From assembly GCF_002886185.1 (NCBI RefSeq), contig NZ_KZ614148.1:214556-253036 (forward strand): 38,481 bases of DNA. Direction: 5' to 3'. The stretch is from Salipaludibacillus neizhouensis (GTDB taxonomy: Bacteria > Bacillota > Bacilli > Bacillales > Salisediminibacteriaceae). Shown in pieces: positions 8,416-16,886 of the stretch; the stretch's first letter is position 1; each line of letters opens with the position of its first letter. A program made the position numbers and the translations under genes. The notes beneath the pieces are model-generated. The model was not told the origin of the DNA, searched no databases, and worked only from the letters and a program-made list of their open reading frames with translations.

Positions 8416-9075
8416 ATGATAGAAGGCAAACATTACGAATTAAAATTCTCAGAAGAAACAATATTTACTAACTATTTAAGATCGATTTCTAAGAGTTTCT
8501 GTCCGTTTTTAGGCCCTTCAGAAAATAAAAATTTGTTATATGCTACGCAATATTCCCTTTCTGGAAGTGATATTAAAGAATTGCAATCACAAATGTTTTA
8601 TTATGGTGTGATTCATACAGAGAAATTAAGAAAAATGAGAAGAAGTATTCCTAATAAAGGAGATAGTCTGCTGGTCTGTGAAAATGTTATTTTTAAGTTG
8701 CCAGAAGAACTTCAATGTATTGATGGTAAAGAACTATTTAGTTGGCCACACTGGACCTTGAAAACACTGTACACAGATGTCGGTGTAATGTTTGGTAAAT
8801 TTTGGGTTGGGGAAAAAGATACAAGTAGAGATAATATTCCTATTACAGAACCACCTTCTAATTTTTTTTCTATAAGATCAGCAATTAAAACAAGTGATCC
8901 ATATTTTTTTAAGAAAGCTCCACAACTATTACCTACATTAATTAATTCCTTTGATGATGTGCGGGATATTCATACTCACTTATTACCTGGAAATTGCTCG
9001 ATAGATGACTTTCAAAGTATGAATGAACATAATTACTATGACGTTGCTCTAGAGTGGGCGAAAAAATTCATCTAA
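8416..9075 (+). CDS. DUF6875-like protein of unknown function
   Basis: A 219-residue protein with no membrane segment. An early motif SFCPFLGPSENKNLLY is followed by SWPHWTLKTLYTDVGVMFGK, then FWVGEKDTSRDNIPITEPPS and FFSIRSAIKTSDPYFFKKAP. This pattern (CPF near the start, GKFW and SIRSA...D..FF later) reminds me of the DUF6875 family found in biosynthetic clusters, but I could not check it. It sits in the operon 39 bp after the synthetase gene, with AAAGGAG upstream. It may act on a carrier-bound intermediate. The function is unknown. Confidence 0.6.
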   Translation: MIEGKHYELKFSEETIFTNYLRSISKSFCPFLGPSENKNLLYATQYSLSGSDIKELQSQMFYYGVIHTEKLRKMRRSIPNKGDSLLVCENVIFKLPEELQCIDGKELFSWPHWTLKTLYTDVGVMFGKFWVGEKDTSRDNIPITEPPSNFFSIRSAIKTSDPYFFKKAPQLLPTLINSFDDVRDIHTHLLPGNCSIDDFQSMNEHNYYDVALEWAKKFI

Positions 9076-9175
9076 CCTTAACAATTCAACTTTATCAAAT
9101 AATAACTAGATGTATAAAAAACTTCTAGAAAAACTAATTATAGTTTTTTTAAATTTAACTATTGAAGGTGATGAA

Positions 9176-9922
9176 ATGAAAAGTTTAGATATTCACAATA
9201 CTATACCCTTTGAAATTAAAAATATCAAAGCTATAGTATTTGATCTTGATGGAACTATATATCCTGCAAAACAATTTGAAAATCAAATTAAACCTAATAT
9301 GGTTAAACATGCAGCAAAAACTCTAAATATTGATGAAGAGAGTGCTAGAAAAACTCTGGCTTTATATCGAAAGGAGTTCCGATCAAGTGTATTAGGTCTC
9401 CAGAAATATCATGAGATTGATCCAAAAATATTTTTAGAGAGTGTATTTAATGATATTGATACTTCCTCTGCTTTGATGTATCCAGGACTTTTGGAAGAAT
9501 TACAATTATTGTCAACGAAAAAATCTTTGAAGTTATTAACAAACTCTAATTATAGCCATGCTGAAAAGATGGTAACAAAATTCAACCTTACAAATGTATT
9601 TGACAATATTTACTCTGTTGATGATTGGAATTTTATTAGGAAACCTAATATAGAGGTATTTGATGGTCTAGTTGAACGATTAAATCTCCCTAGCGAATCA
9701 ATCTTAATTGTAGATGATTCCTATTTGAATCTTGAAATTGCACATCATAAAGGTATGAGAACCATGCTCGTATCGAATCAAATTGTAGAAGCTCCTTATT
9801 ATTGGGAAATGCATAAACGTGAAAAACATCTTCCACAATCATTTATTGATTTAGCAGCACACAATATTACAACCCTTGTAAAAGAAATTAATAATGTTCT
9901 TATAAAAAATTCTAATACCTAA
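9176..9922 (+). CDS. HAD-superfamily phosphatase
   Basis: A 248-residue haloacid dehalogenase-fold hydrolase, similar in layout to pyrimidine 5'-nucleotidase and phosphoglycolate phosphatase-type enzymes. Motif I FDLDGTIYP gives the nucleophile Asp23 and acid/base Asp25, motif II is LLTNSN, motif III has the lysine of RKPN, and motif IV is ILIVDDSYLN. A helical cap lies between motifs I and II. I chose the ATG at 9176 because AAGGTG stands five bases before it. An in-frame ATG at 9110 would add 22 hydrophobic residues but has no ribosome site. Next to a kinase-like gene it could remove a phosphate from a pathway intermediate or a phosphorylated inactive product. Confidence 0.85.
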   Translation: MKSLDIHNTIPFEIKNIKAIVFDLDGTIYPAKQFENQIKPNMVKHAAKTLNIDEESARKTLALYRKEFRSSVLGLQKYHEIDPKIFLESVFNDIDTSSALMYPGLLEELQLLSTKKSLKLLTNSNYSHAEKMVTKFNLTNVFDNIYSVDDWNFIRKPNIEVFDGLVERLNLPSESILIVDDSYLNLEIAHHKGMRTMLVSNQIVEAPYYWEMHKREKHLPQSFIDLAAHNITTLVKEINNVLIKNSNT

Positions 9923-9992
9923 ATAACTTATATAAACGATTAAATGATGGCAATAAAAGTATAAAATCTAATTAACGATAGGAGTTTATTTT

Positions 9993-10904
9993 ATGAATAA
10001 TTTTTCACAAAAGGATTTTATTAAGAAGGTAAGTGGGTTAGTAGGAATGGAACTGAGTATTATTGAACAACTTCAATCAAGAGAAGGATTTTCTTTTAGA
10101 GTAAAAGGGAATAGTCAGGAAATGCTAATAAAATTTATTGATATTAATACTAATAATGCTACACAAAGGCAACGTGTAAAATCTCTAAAAAATGAAGCGA
10201 AAATTTTAATTGAACTTGCTAAATTTAGTAATGATACTTATATATCAAGTGGTACATTGGACACAACGGTTTGGATACTTAGAAAATGGATAGATGGAAT
10301 AACTGTTTGGGAACATACTAAATACATTCGTGCTAATCCTCAATTACAAGAAAATAAACAAAAATTTATCGAATCATTAATTCACATGGTGAAAAAAGTA
10401 ATTCAACTTAATAAATTAGGATATCTTCACGGTGACCTCCAACCAAACCACTTTCTTATCGATAATAATGAGCGAGTTCATCTTATAGATTTGGAAGTTT
10501 CTGTTCAAATGGATCAGAAAGATACGGGTTATATTGGAGCTTTATTACACTTTGTATCACCAGAAACAGCTGAAGGAATGCTTAAAGAAAAACTAAACAT
10601 ACCACTAGATCTTATGTCGGAAATATATTCGTTTGGGGCTGTTTCTTTTTTTCTCTACACGGGATACACAGCCAATTCGTATGGGGAATCTCCTGCCAGC
10701 AACCAAATAAAGGGAATCGAAAAAAACGATAAATTAACTGCCATCACTTTAGGAAAAACGAGAACTTTTTCTCAAATAGATGCAGAACCCTTTCCAGATT
10801 TTGAAAGTGTAATAATGAAGTGTCTTAGTTTACAAAGAACTAACAGGTTTAAAAACTTTGAAGAATTATTAATTTCACTTGAATTAATTTTAAATGATTT
10901 GTAA
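9993..10904 (+). CDS. Divergent protein-kinase-fold enzyme
   Basis: A 303-residue single-domain kinase with no membrane helix. The VAIK-type lysine is probably Lys47 (LIKF) and the helix C glutamate Glu68 (KNEAKIL). The catalytic loop reads HGDLQPNH (146-153), so catalytic Asp148 is kept, but the usual Lys is Gln150 and the metal-binding Asn is His153. The DFG motif is DLE (166-168). The later segment SEIYSFGAVSFFLYTGY looks like subdomain IX of Ser/Thr kinases, so this is not a plain aminoglycoside phosphotransferase. It ends the first operon after the phosphatase gene. It could phosphorylate the product for self-protection, phosphorylate a pathway protein, or be a pseudokinase. Confidence 0.8.
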   Translation: MNNFSQKDFIKKVSGLVGMELSIIEQLQSREGFSFRVKGNSQEMLIKFIDINTNNATQRQRVKSLKNEAKILIELAKFSNDTYISSGTLDTTVWILRKWIDGITVWEHTKYIRANPQLQENKQKFIESLIHMVKKVIQLNKLGYLHGDLQPNHFLIDNNERVHLIDLEVSVQMDQKDTGYIGALLHFVSPETAEGMLKEKLNIPLDLMSEIYSFGAVSFFLYTGYTANSYGESPASNQIKGIEKNDKLTAITLGKTRTFSQIDAEPFPDFESVIMKCLSLQRTNRFKNFEELLISLELILNDL

Positions 10905-10969
10905 ACATTTGTATTATTACGTATATTAAAGCGTTAGAGAAGGATGACGAGAGCTTAAAATTACCTGTC

Positions 10970-10985
10970 TGGAAACGTTTTTTTA
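10970..10985 (+). promoter_or_regulatory. Second cre-like box upstream of the exporter genes
   Basis: The sequence CTGGAAACGTTTTTTTAA (about 10969-10986) has the TGNAANCG half of a catabolite-response element followed by T-rich sequence. It lies about 30 bp upstream of the exporter promoter. Confidence 0.3.
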
Positions 10986-11007
10986 ACCTGAAAAAACATT
11001 TTTCGTA

Positions 11008-11036
11008 TTGACAAGCGTTTTTAAGAATGTTAATTA
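11008..11036 (+). promoter_or_regulatory. Exporter promoter with operator-like spacer
   Basis: TTGACA (11008-11013) and TAATTA (11031-11036, with a TG one base upstream) are spaced 17 bp. The spacer contains AGCGTTTTTAAG, so TGACAAGCGTTTTTA forms another cre-like box overlapping the -35. A repressor bound there would block polymerase. Predicted start near 11043. Confidence 0.55.
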
Positions 11037-11075
11037 AAGGAGATTTTTTATATCAAAAGTATGAGAGGGTAGATC

Positions 11076-11114
11076 ATGGAATTAGACGATAAGTATTATG
11101 GGGGAATTTTGTGA
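11076..11114 (+). CDS. 12-codon leader peptide overlapping the exporter gene
   Basis: ATG at 11076 opens MELDDKYYGGIL and its TGA overlaps the GTG start of the exporter gene (GTGA at 11111-11114). GAGAGGG stands about eight bases upstream. It is short enough to be a translational-coupling leader. The acidic start and the GG near the end also recall tiny peptide precursors, but neither role can be shown. It could also be chance. Confidence 0.35.
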   Translation: MELDDKYYGGIL

Positions 11115-12883
11115 AAACAAACGCAAAAATCAGCCAAAAAAATAATGGCCTATTATCTGTTTATTTATGGTGTTTATCATTTATATGGACATATAAATGG
11201 AGATTATGTTTTTTAATCCTTACAGGAATTATTGTTACTGGAACACAATTAGTAGTGCCAAAACTTATTCAATTCTCCATCGATCATATCTTTCCGAACA
11301 AAGACTATTTACTATTTATTTACTTATTAATATTATTTCTAATCTTATTAATAATAATGTTTGTAACAGCCACAGTTCAAAATTGGCTTAAAAGGACACT
11401 ACAAGAATATGCTTCTAGGGATTTACATTTATCCATTATAAAACAAATAAGGTTGCTGGGATTTAGTTATTATGAACGCCATCCTATTGGTGAGACTTTA
11501 GCTTTTATTAATACTGAATTGACAGCAATCCAAGAGTTATATAGAATACTTTTTCCAAGAATGGTTAGACTCATCATTTTTAGTATTATAGCAGTAATAA
11601 TGATGATGTCTATAAATATAAAACTAACACTTATTTCCTCCTTAAGTCTATTATTATATTATTTTATTGGACCATATTTTGAAAAGAAAACTGCGATGTT
11701 AAGTAAGAGTCTAGCTAACAACAGAGTAGAGGAAAGTAAAAAGGTTTATGAAAGTATCTCCGGTATTAATGAACTTAGAATTAATTCGGCAGAAGAATGG
11801 GACCTATCTAATTACTTAAAAACACTTAAACTTTTGAATATGAATATGATAAGTATGTATTGGTATGCTTATTGGAGAGCATCCGTTCGAAGATTCTCTT
11901 ACTATTCTGGTGGAATAGTCTTAATCATCTATGGTACTTTCTTAATCCAAGGAAACACTCTAACTATTGGAGAGTTTGTAGGATTCTTACTATACTATTT
12001 TAGTTCTATGCAAATGATAACAAATGTAATTACGGTTATAACAGAACAAAAGGTTTTACTATATCAAGCGAAAAAAATATTCGATTTTATGCAAACAACT
12101 GCTGAAATAACAAATCCTACTTCGCCAATTAAACTATCTGAAATAAAAGGCGAAATTGAGTTTAGAAATGTGAGTTTTTATTATACTGATAATTTAAAGG
12201 TTTTAAACAAGATTGATTTACGTATTTCACCTGGTGAAAAAATTGCTTTAGTTGGTGCAAGTGGTAGTGGAAAAACTACAATGTTAAAATTAATAGGTAG
12301 ATTTTACGATCCTCAAGAAGGAGAAATAATAATTGATTCTGTTCCTCTAAAAAAAGTGTCACTTTTTCAGTTGAGAGAATCTTTAGGGTATGTGTTTCAA
12401 GAAACCTTCTTATTCGGAAGTACAGTGAAAGAAAACATCTTATTTGGAAATCCTCATGCTTCTGACGATATGGTGTATAAAGCTGCAAAAGTATCACTAG
12501 CCCATGAATTCATTATGGAATTACCACATCAATATGATACTCCTTTAGGAGAAAGGGGAGTACGATTATCAGGTGGGCAAAAACAGAGGATTGCTATTGC
12601 AAGGATGGTTCTCAAGGACCCTCCTGTTATTTTGTTAGACGAAGCAACTTCTGCATTAGACAATAACACAGAATCAGAGGTTCAAATCGCCTTTGATAAT
12701 TTATTAAAAGGACGTACTACTATTGCTATAGCTCACAGTAGAGAAACAATTAAAAAATTCGAAAAACTTGTTGTGATTAATAACGGAATAATTGTAGAGA
12801 AGGGTTCCTATAATGATTTAATTGCAAAAAAAAGATATTTTTATAATCTCATGAACAATGAGGTGGAACATGAGATACTTTAA
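11111..12883 (+). CDS. Half ABC exporter 1 (MsbA/LmrA type)
   Basis: A 590-residue membrane-domain plus ATPase fusion. The first 320 residues hold about six membrane helices (for example LCFLILTGIIVTGTQLVV and LLIILFLILLIIMFVTA-like stretches). The nucleotide-binding domain has Walker A GASGSGKT, signature LSGGQKQR, Walker B VILLDEATSALD and the switch His in AIAHS. No N-terminal C39 peptidase is present, so there is no sign of leader-peptide cleavage by this transporter. The GTG start at 11111 follows GGGGGA and overlaps the leader peptide's stop. The next gene, another half exporter, overlaps it, so the two probably form a heterodimeric exporter that moves the cluster's product out and may give self-resistance. 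Confidence 0.92.
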   Translation: MKTNAKISQKNNGLLSVYLWCLSFIWTYKWRLCFLILTGIIVTGTQLVVPKLIQFSIDHIFPNKDYLLFIYLLILFLILLIIMFVTATVQNWLKRTLQEYASRDLHLSIIKQIRLLGFSYYERHPIGETLAFINTELTAIQELYRILFPRMVRLIIFSIIAVIMMMSINIKLTLISSLSLLLYYFIGPYFEKKTAMLSKSLANNRVEESKKVYESISGINELRINSAEEWDLSNYLKTLKLLNMNMISMYWYAYWRASVRRFSYYSGGIVLIIYGTFLIQGNTLTIGEFVGFLLYYFSSMQMITNVITVITEQKVLLYQAKKIFDFMQTTAEITNPTSPIKLSEIKGEIEFRNVSFYYTDNLKVLNKIDLRISPGEKIALVGASGSGKTTMLKLIGRFYDPQEGEIIIDSVPLKKVSLFQLRESLGYVFQETFLFGSTVKENILFGNPHASDDMVYKAAKVSLAHEFIMELPHQYDTPLGERGVRLSGGQKQRIAIARMVLKDPPVILLDEATSALDNNTESEVQIAFDNLLKGRTTIAIAHSRETIKKFEKLVVINNGIIVEKGSYNDLIAKKRYFYNLMNNEVEHEIL

Positions 12884-14567
12884 ATGGATATCTTCGTTAC
12901 TAAATGGAATAAGACATATGTTTCTCTTAGGTGTTGTATTATTAATTATAGAATCCCTAAGTTTACTTTTTGCTATAGGTTTGCAAAAACAACTAATAGA
13001 TGAGGTTTTATTCAAAGAAAATTATACAAACTTTCATATAATCGTTATAAGCATGGCATTCCTATATCTTATCCATTCATTATTATTTACATTTGGTCCA
13101 CTCGCTTGCCATCATGTAGTTGCTCACATTCGTTTTACTTTGTCCAAACATTTAATGCTTTATTTGCATAAAATTCCAAAAGACAAATTACAGAAAGAAA
13201 GATCTGCGACTTTTGTACATTATTTCACTCAGGATATTAGGATGATATCCAGGTTAACAGGAGAAGAAATTCCTAATTTATTAAAAGAAATAGTGATCTC
13301 TTTATTTTTAATATTTATAGTAGGATATGCTAATATAATTCTTTTAATATCTATTTTACTATTTAGTCTTTTAAATATAGTTATAGGAAGGTACTTTGCA
13401 CCGAAGTTAAAGAAAATGGCTAAGAATGTAGAGAAAACCAAATCTGAGCTCCTAATACACTCGGAAGAAAGTATATCTTCTACACGAGAAGTTATTGCCT
13501 TTAATAGACATCAATGGGAACTTGAGAACTTTAATAGAATATATAATCGTTATTTCACCGCAGCAATGGCAGAAGGACAATTGGTTAATAAACAAATGCT
13601 AAGTAGCGAGCCAATTAGATGGGGAGCTAATTTATCAATATTAGGAATTGGTGGATTTCTTGTTTTGCAAGGTCAACTTTCAGTTGGATTATTTATAGTG
13701 GTATACCAGTATACTTCCAGGTTATTGACTTCTTTTCAAACTATATTTAATTCAATAATGCTTATTTCAAGTAGAATGAGTAATGTTGATCGTATACGAG
13801 AAGTATTAGAGGGAGAAAAATGGAATGAAGGTGATAAATCTCTACAGAGTAGCATTACTAATATAAAATTTGATCATGTTAATTTTAAATATGATGATAA
13901 CGCATCTCCAATCTTAAGGGATATAAATATAGAATTACCTATTGGAAAGAAAATCGCCTTTGTTGGTTTAAGTGGTGGCGGAAAGTCGACTATAGTTCAA
14001 CTATTAGCACGTCTTCATGAACCTACAGAAGGAAATATACTGGTAAATAATATCCCATTGAATAATATTAAAAGAAAAAATTGGATGAGTAAAATAGCAG
14101 TTGTGTTTCAAGATCCTTATTTATTCCCCGATACAATAAGAAATAACTTGTTGTTTGGAGTTGAGCACATAAGTGATGAATATTTAGACAAAATATGTAA
14201 AACAGTTAGTATTTATGATTATATTAAAAGCTTAAAAAAGGGTTACGACACTATTATAGGAGAGAGAGGTATTACACTATCAGGTGGACAAAGACAACGA
14301 ATTGCACTTGCAAGAGCATTACTTAGAAATCCTGAAATTTTAATACTTGATGAAGCAACTTCTGCGCTCGATGTCAAAAATGAGCATCTTATTCAAATTA
14401 ATATTGATAAACTTAGAAAAGATAAAACTACTATTATTATAGCACATAGATTGTCTACTATTAAAAATGCTGATGTTATTTATTTAATTAAAAAAGGGGA
14501 AGCGATTGAAGTAGAAAAGCCTAAAAACTCTGAGCAATGGGAATTTATTTATGAAAACATTCAATAA
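12870..14567 (+). CDS. Half ABC exporter 2 (MsbA/LmrA type)
   Basis: The partner half exporter, 565 residues from the ATG at 12870. That start is preceded by GAGGTGG, and an in-frame ATG four codons earlier overlaps this ribosome site. It overlaps the end of exporter 1 by 14 nt, which suggests coupled translation and a heterodimer. About six membrane helices come first, including LLGVVLLIIESLSLLFAIGL. The ATPase domain has Walker A GLSGGGKS, signature LSGGQRQR, Walker B ILILDEATSALD and IAHRLSTIKNADVIYL as the H-loop. Both ATP sites look close to canonical from these motifs. The substrate cannot be inferred beyond the cluster context. Confidence 0.92.
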   Translation: MRYFKWISSLLNGIRHMFLLGVVLLIIESLSLLFAIGLQKQLIDEVLFKENYTNFHIIVISMAFLYLIHSLLFTFGPLACHHVVAHIRFTLSKHLMLYLHKIPKDKLQKERSATFVHYFTQDIRMISRLTGEEIPNLLKEIVISLFLIFIVGYANIILLISILLFSLLNIVIGRYFAPKLKKMAKNVEKTKSELLIHSEESISSTREVIAFNRHQWELENFNRIYNRYFTAAMAEGQLVNKQMLSSEPIRWGANLSILGIGGFLVLQGQLSVGLFIVVYQYTSRLLTSFQTIFNSIMLISSRMSNVDRIREVLEGEKWNEGDKSLQSSITNIKFDHVNFKYDDNASPILRDINIELPIGKKIAFVGLSGGGKSTIVQLLARLHEPTEGNILVNNIPLNNIKRKNWMSKIAVVFQDPYLFPDTIRNNLLFGVEHISDEYLDKICKTVSIYDYIKSLKKGYDTIIGERGITLSGGQRQRIALARALLRNPEILILDEATSALDVKNEHLIQINIDKLRKDKTTIIIAHRLSTIKNADVIYLIKKGEAIEVEKPKNSEQWEFIYENIQ

Positions 14568-14681
14568 AAAAAGCCATAGATTTTACTTGATCGATTTCAA
14601 ACTTTTAACTCTTTATTTATGTAAGAGAATACTAATGAATGACTGAAAATTAACAAAGATATGAGAAAGGAGTTCCATGCC

Positions 14682-15728
14682 ATGGATGTTATATTACCAA
14701 GAGTTAAATCTCCAATTACATCTTTCCCATCACACGCTAATTTACTTTCAGTAATCTTGACAAAAGAAGAACATAAGAGATGGTATTATTCAAATTACAC
14801 TCAATTATTTAGTTTTGGTAAAGAATATAAGGGGTGTACTGTAGATTATTTTCCTCCAGATTCCTTAGAGTATTGTTCACTAATTAAAAAATATCATCTA
14901 CCAAGAGAGTTGATAAAAAAAACATTTAACGAAAATTTTAACGAATTTCTAAAAGATTGTATTGATGATGGATATTACTTATATGGTGATTTTAATGAAT
15001 ATTATAACCCAAATAATAAAACAGCATATAAAAATCAGTACTTTCCTCATAATATAATGATTTATGGTTATAATTATGGACAAAAACATTTCCTATTTTC
15101 AGGTTTTTTTAATAAAACTCCCTACAAAAATTATACTATCTCATATTCTAATATCCAAAAGTCTTTTTTTTCTATAAATACAAATGATAATAGGTATAAA
15201 AACTCTAATCGTTGTGATGGTTTAATGATGTTTAAATTAAAAGAAAACGAATGTGTATATCCTTTTGAATATAATAAATTCAAAACTTCCTTAGAAGATT
15301 ATATATATTCTAATAATTCAATCAACAAGGATCTCTTATGGAATGACTCGAAACAAATTGTTTTTGGGAGTAATGTTTACCATGTAGTTTCCTATTTTAT
15401 TGCAAATTTTTCTGAACAATTGTATTATGATTGGTTCCGAATAATAAGATCCTTACAGGTGCTTGTGGAACACAAAAAAGTGATAATTGAAAAGGTACTC
15501 TACTTGGAAAATCAAAACATATTAGGTTCATCAAAAGAAATATTATATGAATTAAAAATAATAGAGAGGAAATTGGTTTTGCTGAGAAATATTCTATTAA
15601 AGTCTTATCGCAAAAAAAGTTTTCATTTATTTAGAGATTATTCAAATAATTTATTAGATATTCAAAAAAACGAGAGTCGCTGTTTCACTGAATTATTAAA
15701 AAATTTACCTGATTCTAATAATATCTAA
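14682..15728 (+). CDS. BtrH/papain-like-fold protein 1, possible acyl transferase without the usual Cys
   Basis: A 348-residue soluble protein. The start at 14682 follows GAAAGGAG; an in-frame ATG at 14661 overlaps that ribosome site. The N-terminal half resembles uncharacterised proteins related to the BtrH_N/C39-like cysteine peptidase fold. A D-G-YYLYGDFNEYY strand is followed by YFPHNIMIYGYNYGQKHFLF, giving a candidate catalytic His123. At the place of the expected N-terminal Cys helix (TSFPSHANLLSVI, residues 13-25) there is no Cys. In butirosin synthesis BtrH moves an acyl group from a carrier protein to the acceptor; a similar role here is inference. The C-terminal half is charged and helical, possibly coiled coil. 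It follows the exporter genes by 114 bp. The fold assignment is tentative. Confidence 0.6.
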   Translation: MDVILPRVKSPITSFPSHANLLSVILTKEEHKRWYYSNYTQLFSFGKEYKGCTVDYFPPDSLEYCSLIKKYHLPRELIKKTFNENFNEFLKDCIDDGYYLYGDFNEYYNPNNKTAYKNQYFPHNIMIYGYNYGQKHFLFSGFFNKTPYKNYTISYSNIQKSFFSINTNDNRYKNSNRCDGLMMFKLKENECVYPFEYNKFKTSLEDYIYSNNSINKDLLWNDSKQIVFGSNVYHVVSYFIANFSEQLYYDWFRIIRSLQVLVEHKKVIIEKVLYLENQNILGSSKEILYELKIIERKLVLLRNILLKSYRKKSFHLFRDYSNNLLDIQKNESRCFTELLKNLPDSNNI

Positions 15729-15778
15729 ATGCTATACAATTATTTAATTATCATAGAATTAAATAATTTTTGAATTTA

Positions 15779-15806
15779 TTGACATAAATATAAAAAAAAG
15801 TATATT
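15779..15806 (+). promoter_or_regulatory. Sigma-A-type promoter of the third transcription unit
   Basis: A perfect TTGACA (15779-15784) is followed after 16 bp by TATATT (15801-15806). Transcription from about 15813 would give a leader near 100 nt before the phosphopantetheinyl transferase gene. Confidence 0.6.
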
Positions 15807-15849
15807 CTAAGAATACAAATTATAATATACAAATTTAATTTTAGTTTTT

Positions 15850-15863
15850 TGTAAACGCTTAAT
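15850..15863 (+). promoter_or_regulatory. cre-like operator box of the third transcription unit
   Basis: TGTAAACGCTTAAT matches the catabolite-response consensus at 12 of 14 positions. It lies about 37 bp downstream of the predicted start, the same roadblock position as in the first operon. This is the best of the cre-like boxes in the cluster. Confidence 0.55.
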
Positions 15864-15912
15864 ATTTGTGTTCTAAGTCTTATATCAATCTTAACCTTAT
15901 TTATATTGGGAT

Positions 15913-16593
15913 GTGATAAAAATAAAAATTTACAGATGTAAACAACCCTCGGATATTAATTTTGATGCAATAAAAGAGTTTTTATCTTTAGATAGAAAGG
16001 ATAAGTTGAAAGAAAACATAAAGCCATATAACTTTGGGGAATTTATTTCTGAGTTGTTTCTAAAGTATATTTTGATTAAAGAATATTCACTAGATTCGAA
16101 TTTCCAACTTGCTCATAATAAATATGGGAAACCAAAGCTTAAAAATAAAAATTTATTTTTTAATATTTCTCATTCTGGAGTATGGATAGTATGTGCTGTA
16201 GATTCAATTCCTATTGGCATTGATATTGAAGAAATGTCATATGTTGACTGTTCAATCGCTAAAAAATTTCTACATATAGACGAATATTATTACATTTTTG
16301 ACTGCAAAGAAAAAAGAAAACAAATAGAGAGTTTCTATAGTATGTGGACATTAAAAGAAAGTTATGTCAAGGAAATTGGTGTTGGTTTAAGTCACCGTCT
16401 CAACTTATTTAAAGTCATTAAACTAATAAATGGTAAATGGATTATAAATGATAAAGGAAATATTCATCATTTAAAGCAGTATAGATTTGCTCCAAAATAC
16501 ATTATGTCAGTCTGTACAACTAGAAATAAGTTTCCTAATACAATATCTCTTATAACATTTAATCAAATTGAAGATTTTATTAAACACCAATAA
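15913..16593 (+). CDS. 4'-phosphopantetheinyl transferase, Sfp type
   Basis: A 226-residue pseudodimeric Sfp/Gsp-type enzyme, normal length. It moves the phosphopantetheine arm of CoA onto carrier-protein serines. Motifs seen are NKYGKPKL (69-76), FFNISHSG (82-89), PIGIDIEEM with metal-binding Asp104 and Glu106, and FYSMWTLKESYVKEIGVGL with Glu149 and Lys153. The start is a GTG at 15913 with only a weak GGGA nearby, so yield may be low. It lies 35 bp before carrier protein 2, so it probably activates the two carriers of this cluster. Its presence supports the cluster being a self-contained biosynthetic unit. Confidence 0.93.
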   Translation: MIKIKIYRCKQPSDINFDAIKEFLSLDRKDKLKENIKPYNFGEFISELFLKYILIKEYSLDSNFQLAHNKYGKPKLKNKNLFFNISHSGVWIVCAVDSIPIGIDIEEMSYVDCSIAKKFLHIDEYYYIFDCKEKRKQIESFYSMWTLKESYVKEIGVGLSHRLNLFKVIKLINGKWIINDKGNIHHLKQYRFAPKYIMSVCTTRNKFPNTISLITFNQIEDFIKHQ

Positions 16594-16628
16594 ACATAAC
16601 AAATTACTCTTTATGAGGTGGGATTTAT

Positions 16629-16886
16629 ATGCAAGATGAATATATTTTAAAAGTATTACAATCTGTAGCACAATCTATTACAGGTTCTCCAAATGAACTT
16701 CCAATAGACTGTGAATTTACCTTATTAGGGTTAAATTCAATTGATATAATTACCATAATATCAAAGGTTGAAAAAGAGTTTAATATAAGGTTTGATAGTC
16801 ACGATTTGATTTTAGAAAACTTCTCATCAATTTATAAAATTAAGCATCAAGTATTAAGAAAAAAGAACAGAAAGAGTGATACATGA
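16629..16886 (+). CDS. Acyl carrier protein 2
   Basis: An 85-residue carrier protein. The motif LLGLNSIDIITIISKVEKEF places the phosphopantetheine serine at Ser37; the common Asp before it is Asn36. GAGGTGG stands upstream of the ATG. Its stop overlaps the start of the next gene (ATGA), so it is translationally coupled to the following adenylating enzyme, its likely loading partner. It differs clearly from carrier protein 1 (DSL motif), which suggests two separate carrier-bound building blocks. Confidence 0.88.
   Translation: MQDEYILKVLQSVAQSITGSPNELPIDCEFTLLGLNSIDIITIISKVEKEFNIRFDSHDLILENFSSIYKIKHQVLRKKNRKSDT

Noticed and set aside
11028-11093. 21-codon frame from ATG 11028 upstream of the exporter gene
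   Set aside because: It starts inside the predicted promoter, upstream of the transcription start, and has no ribosome site.
11111-14567. Bacteriocin-type peptide exporter
   Set aside because: Neither half has a C39 peptidase domain and no double-glycine precursor of normal size was found; a small-molecule exporter fits better.
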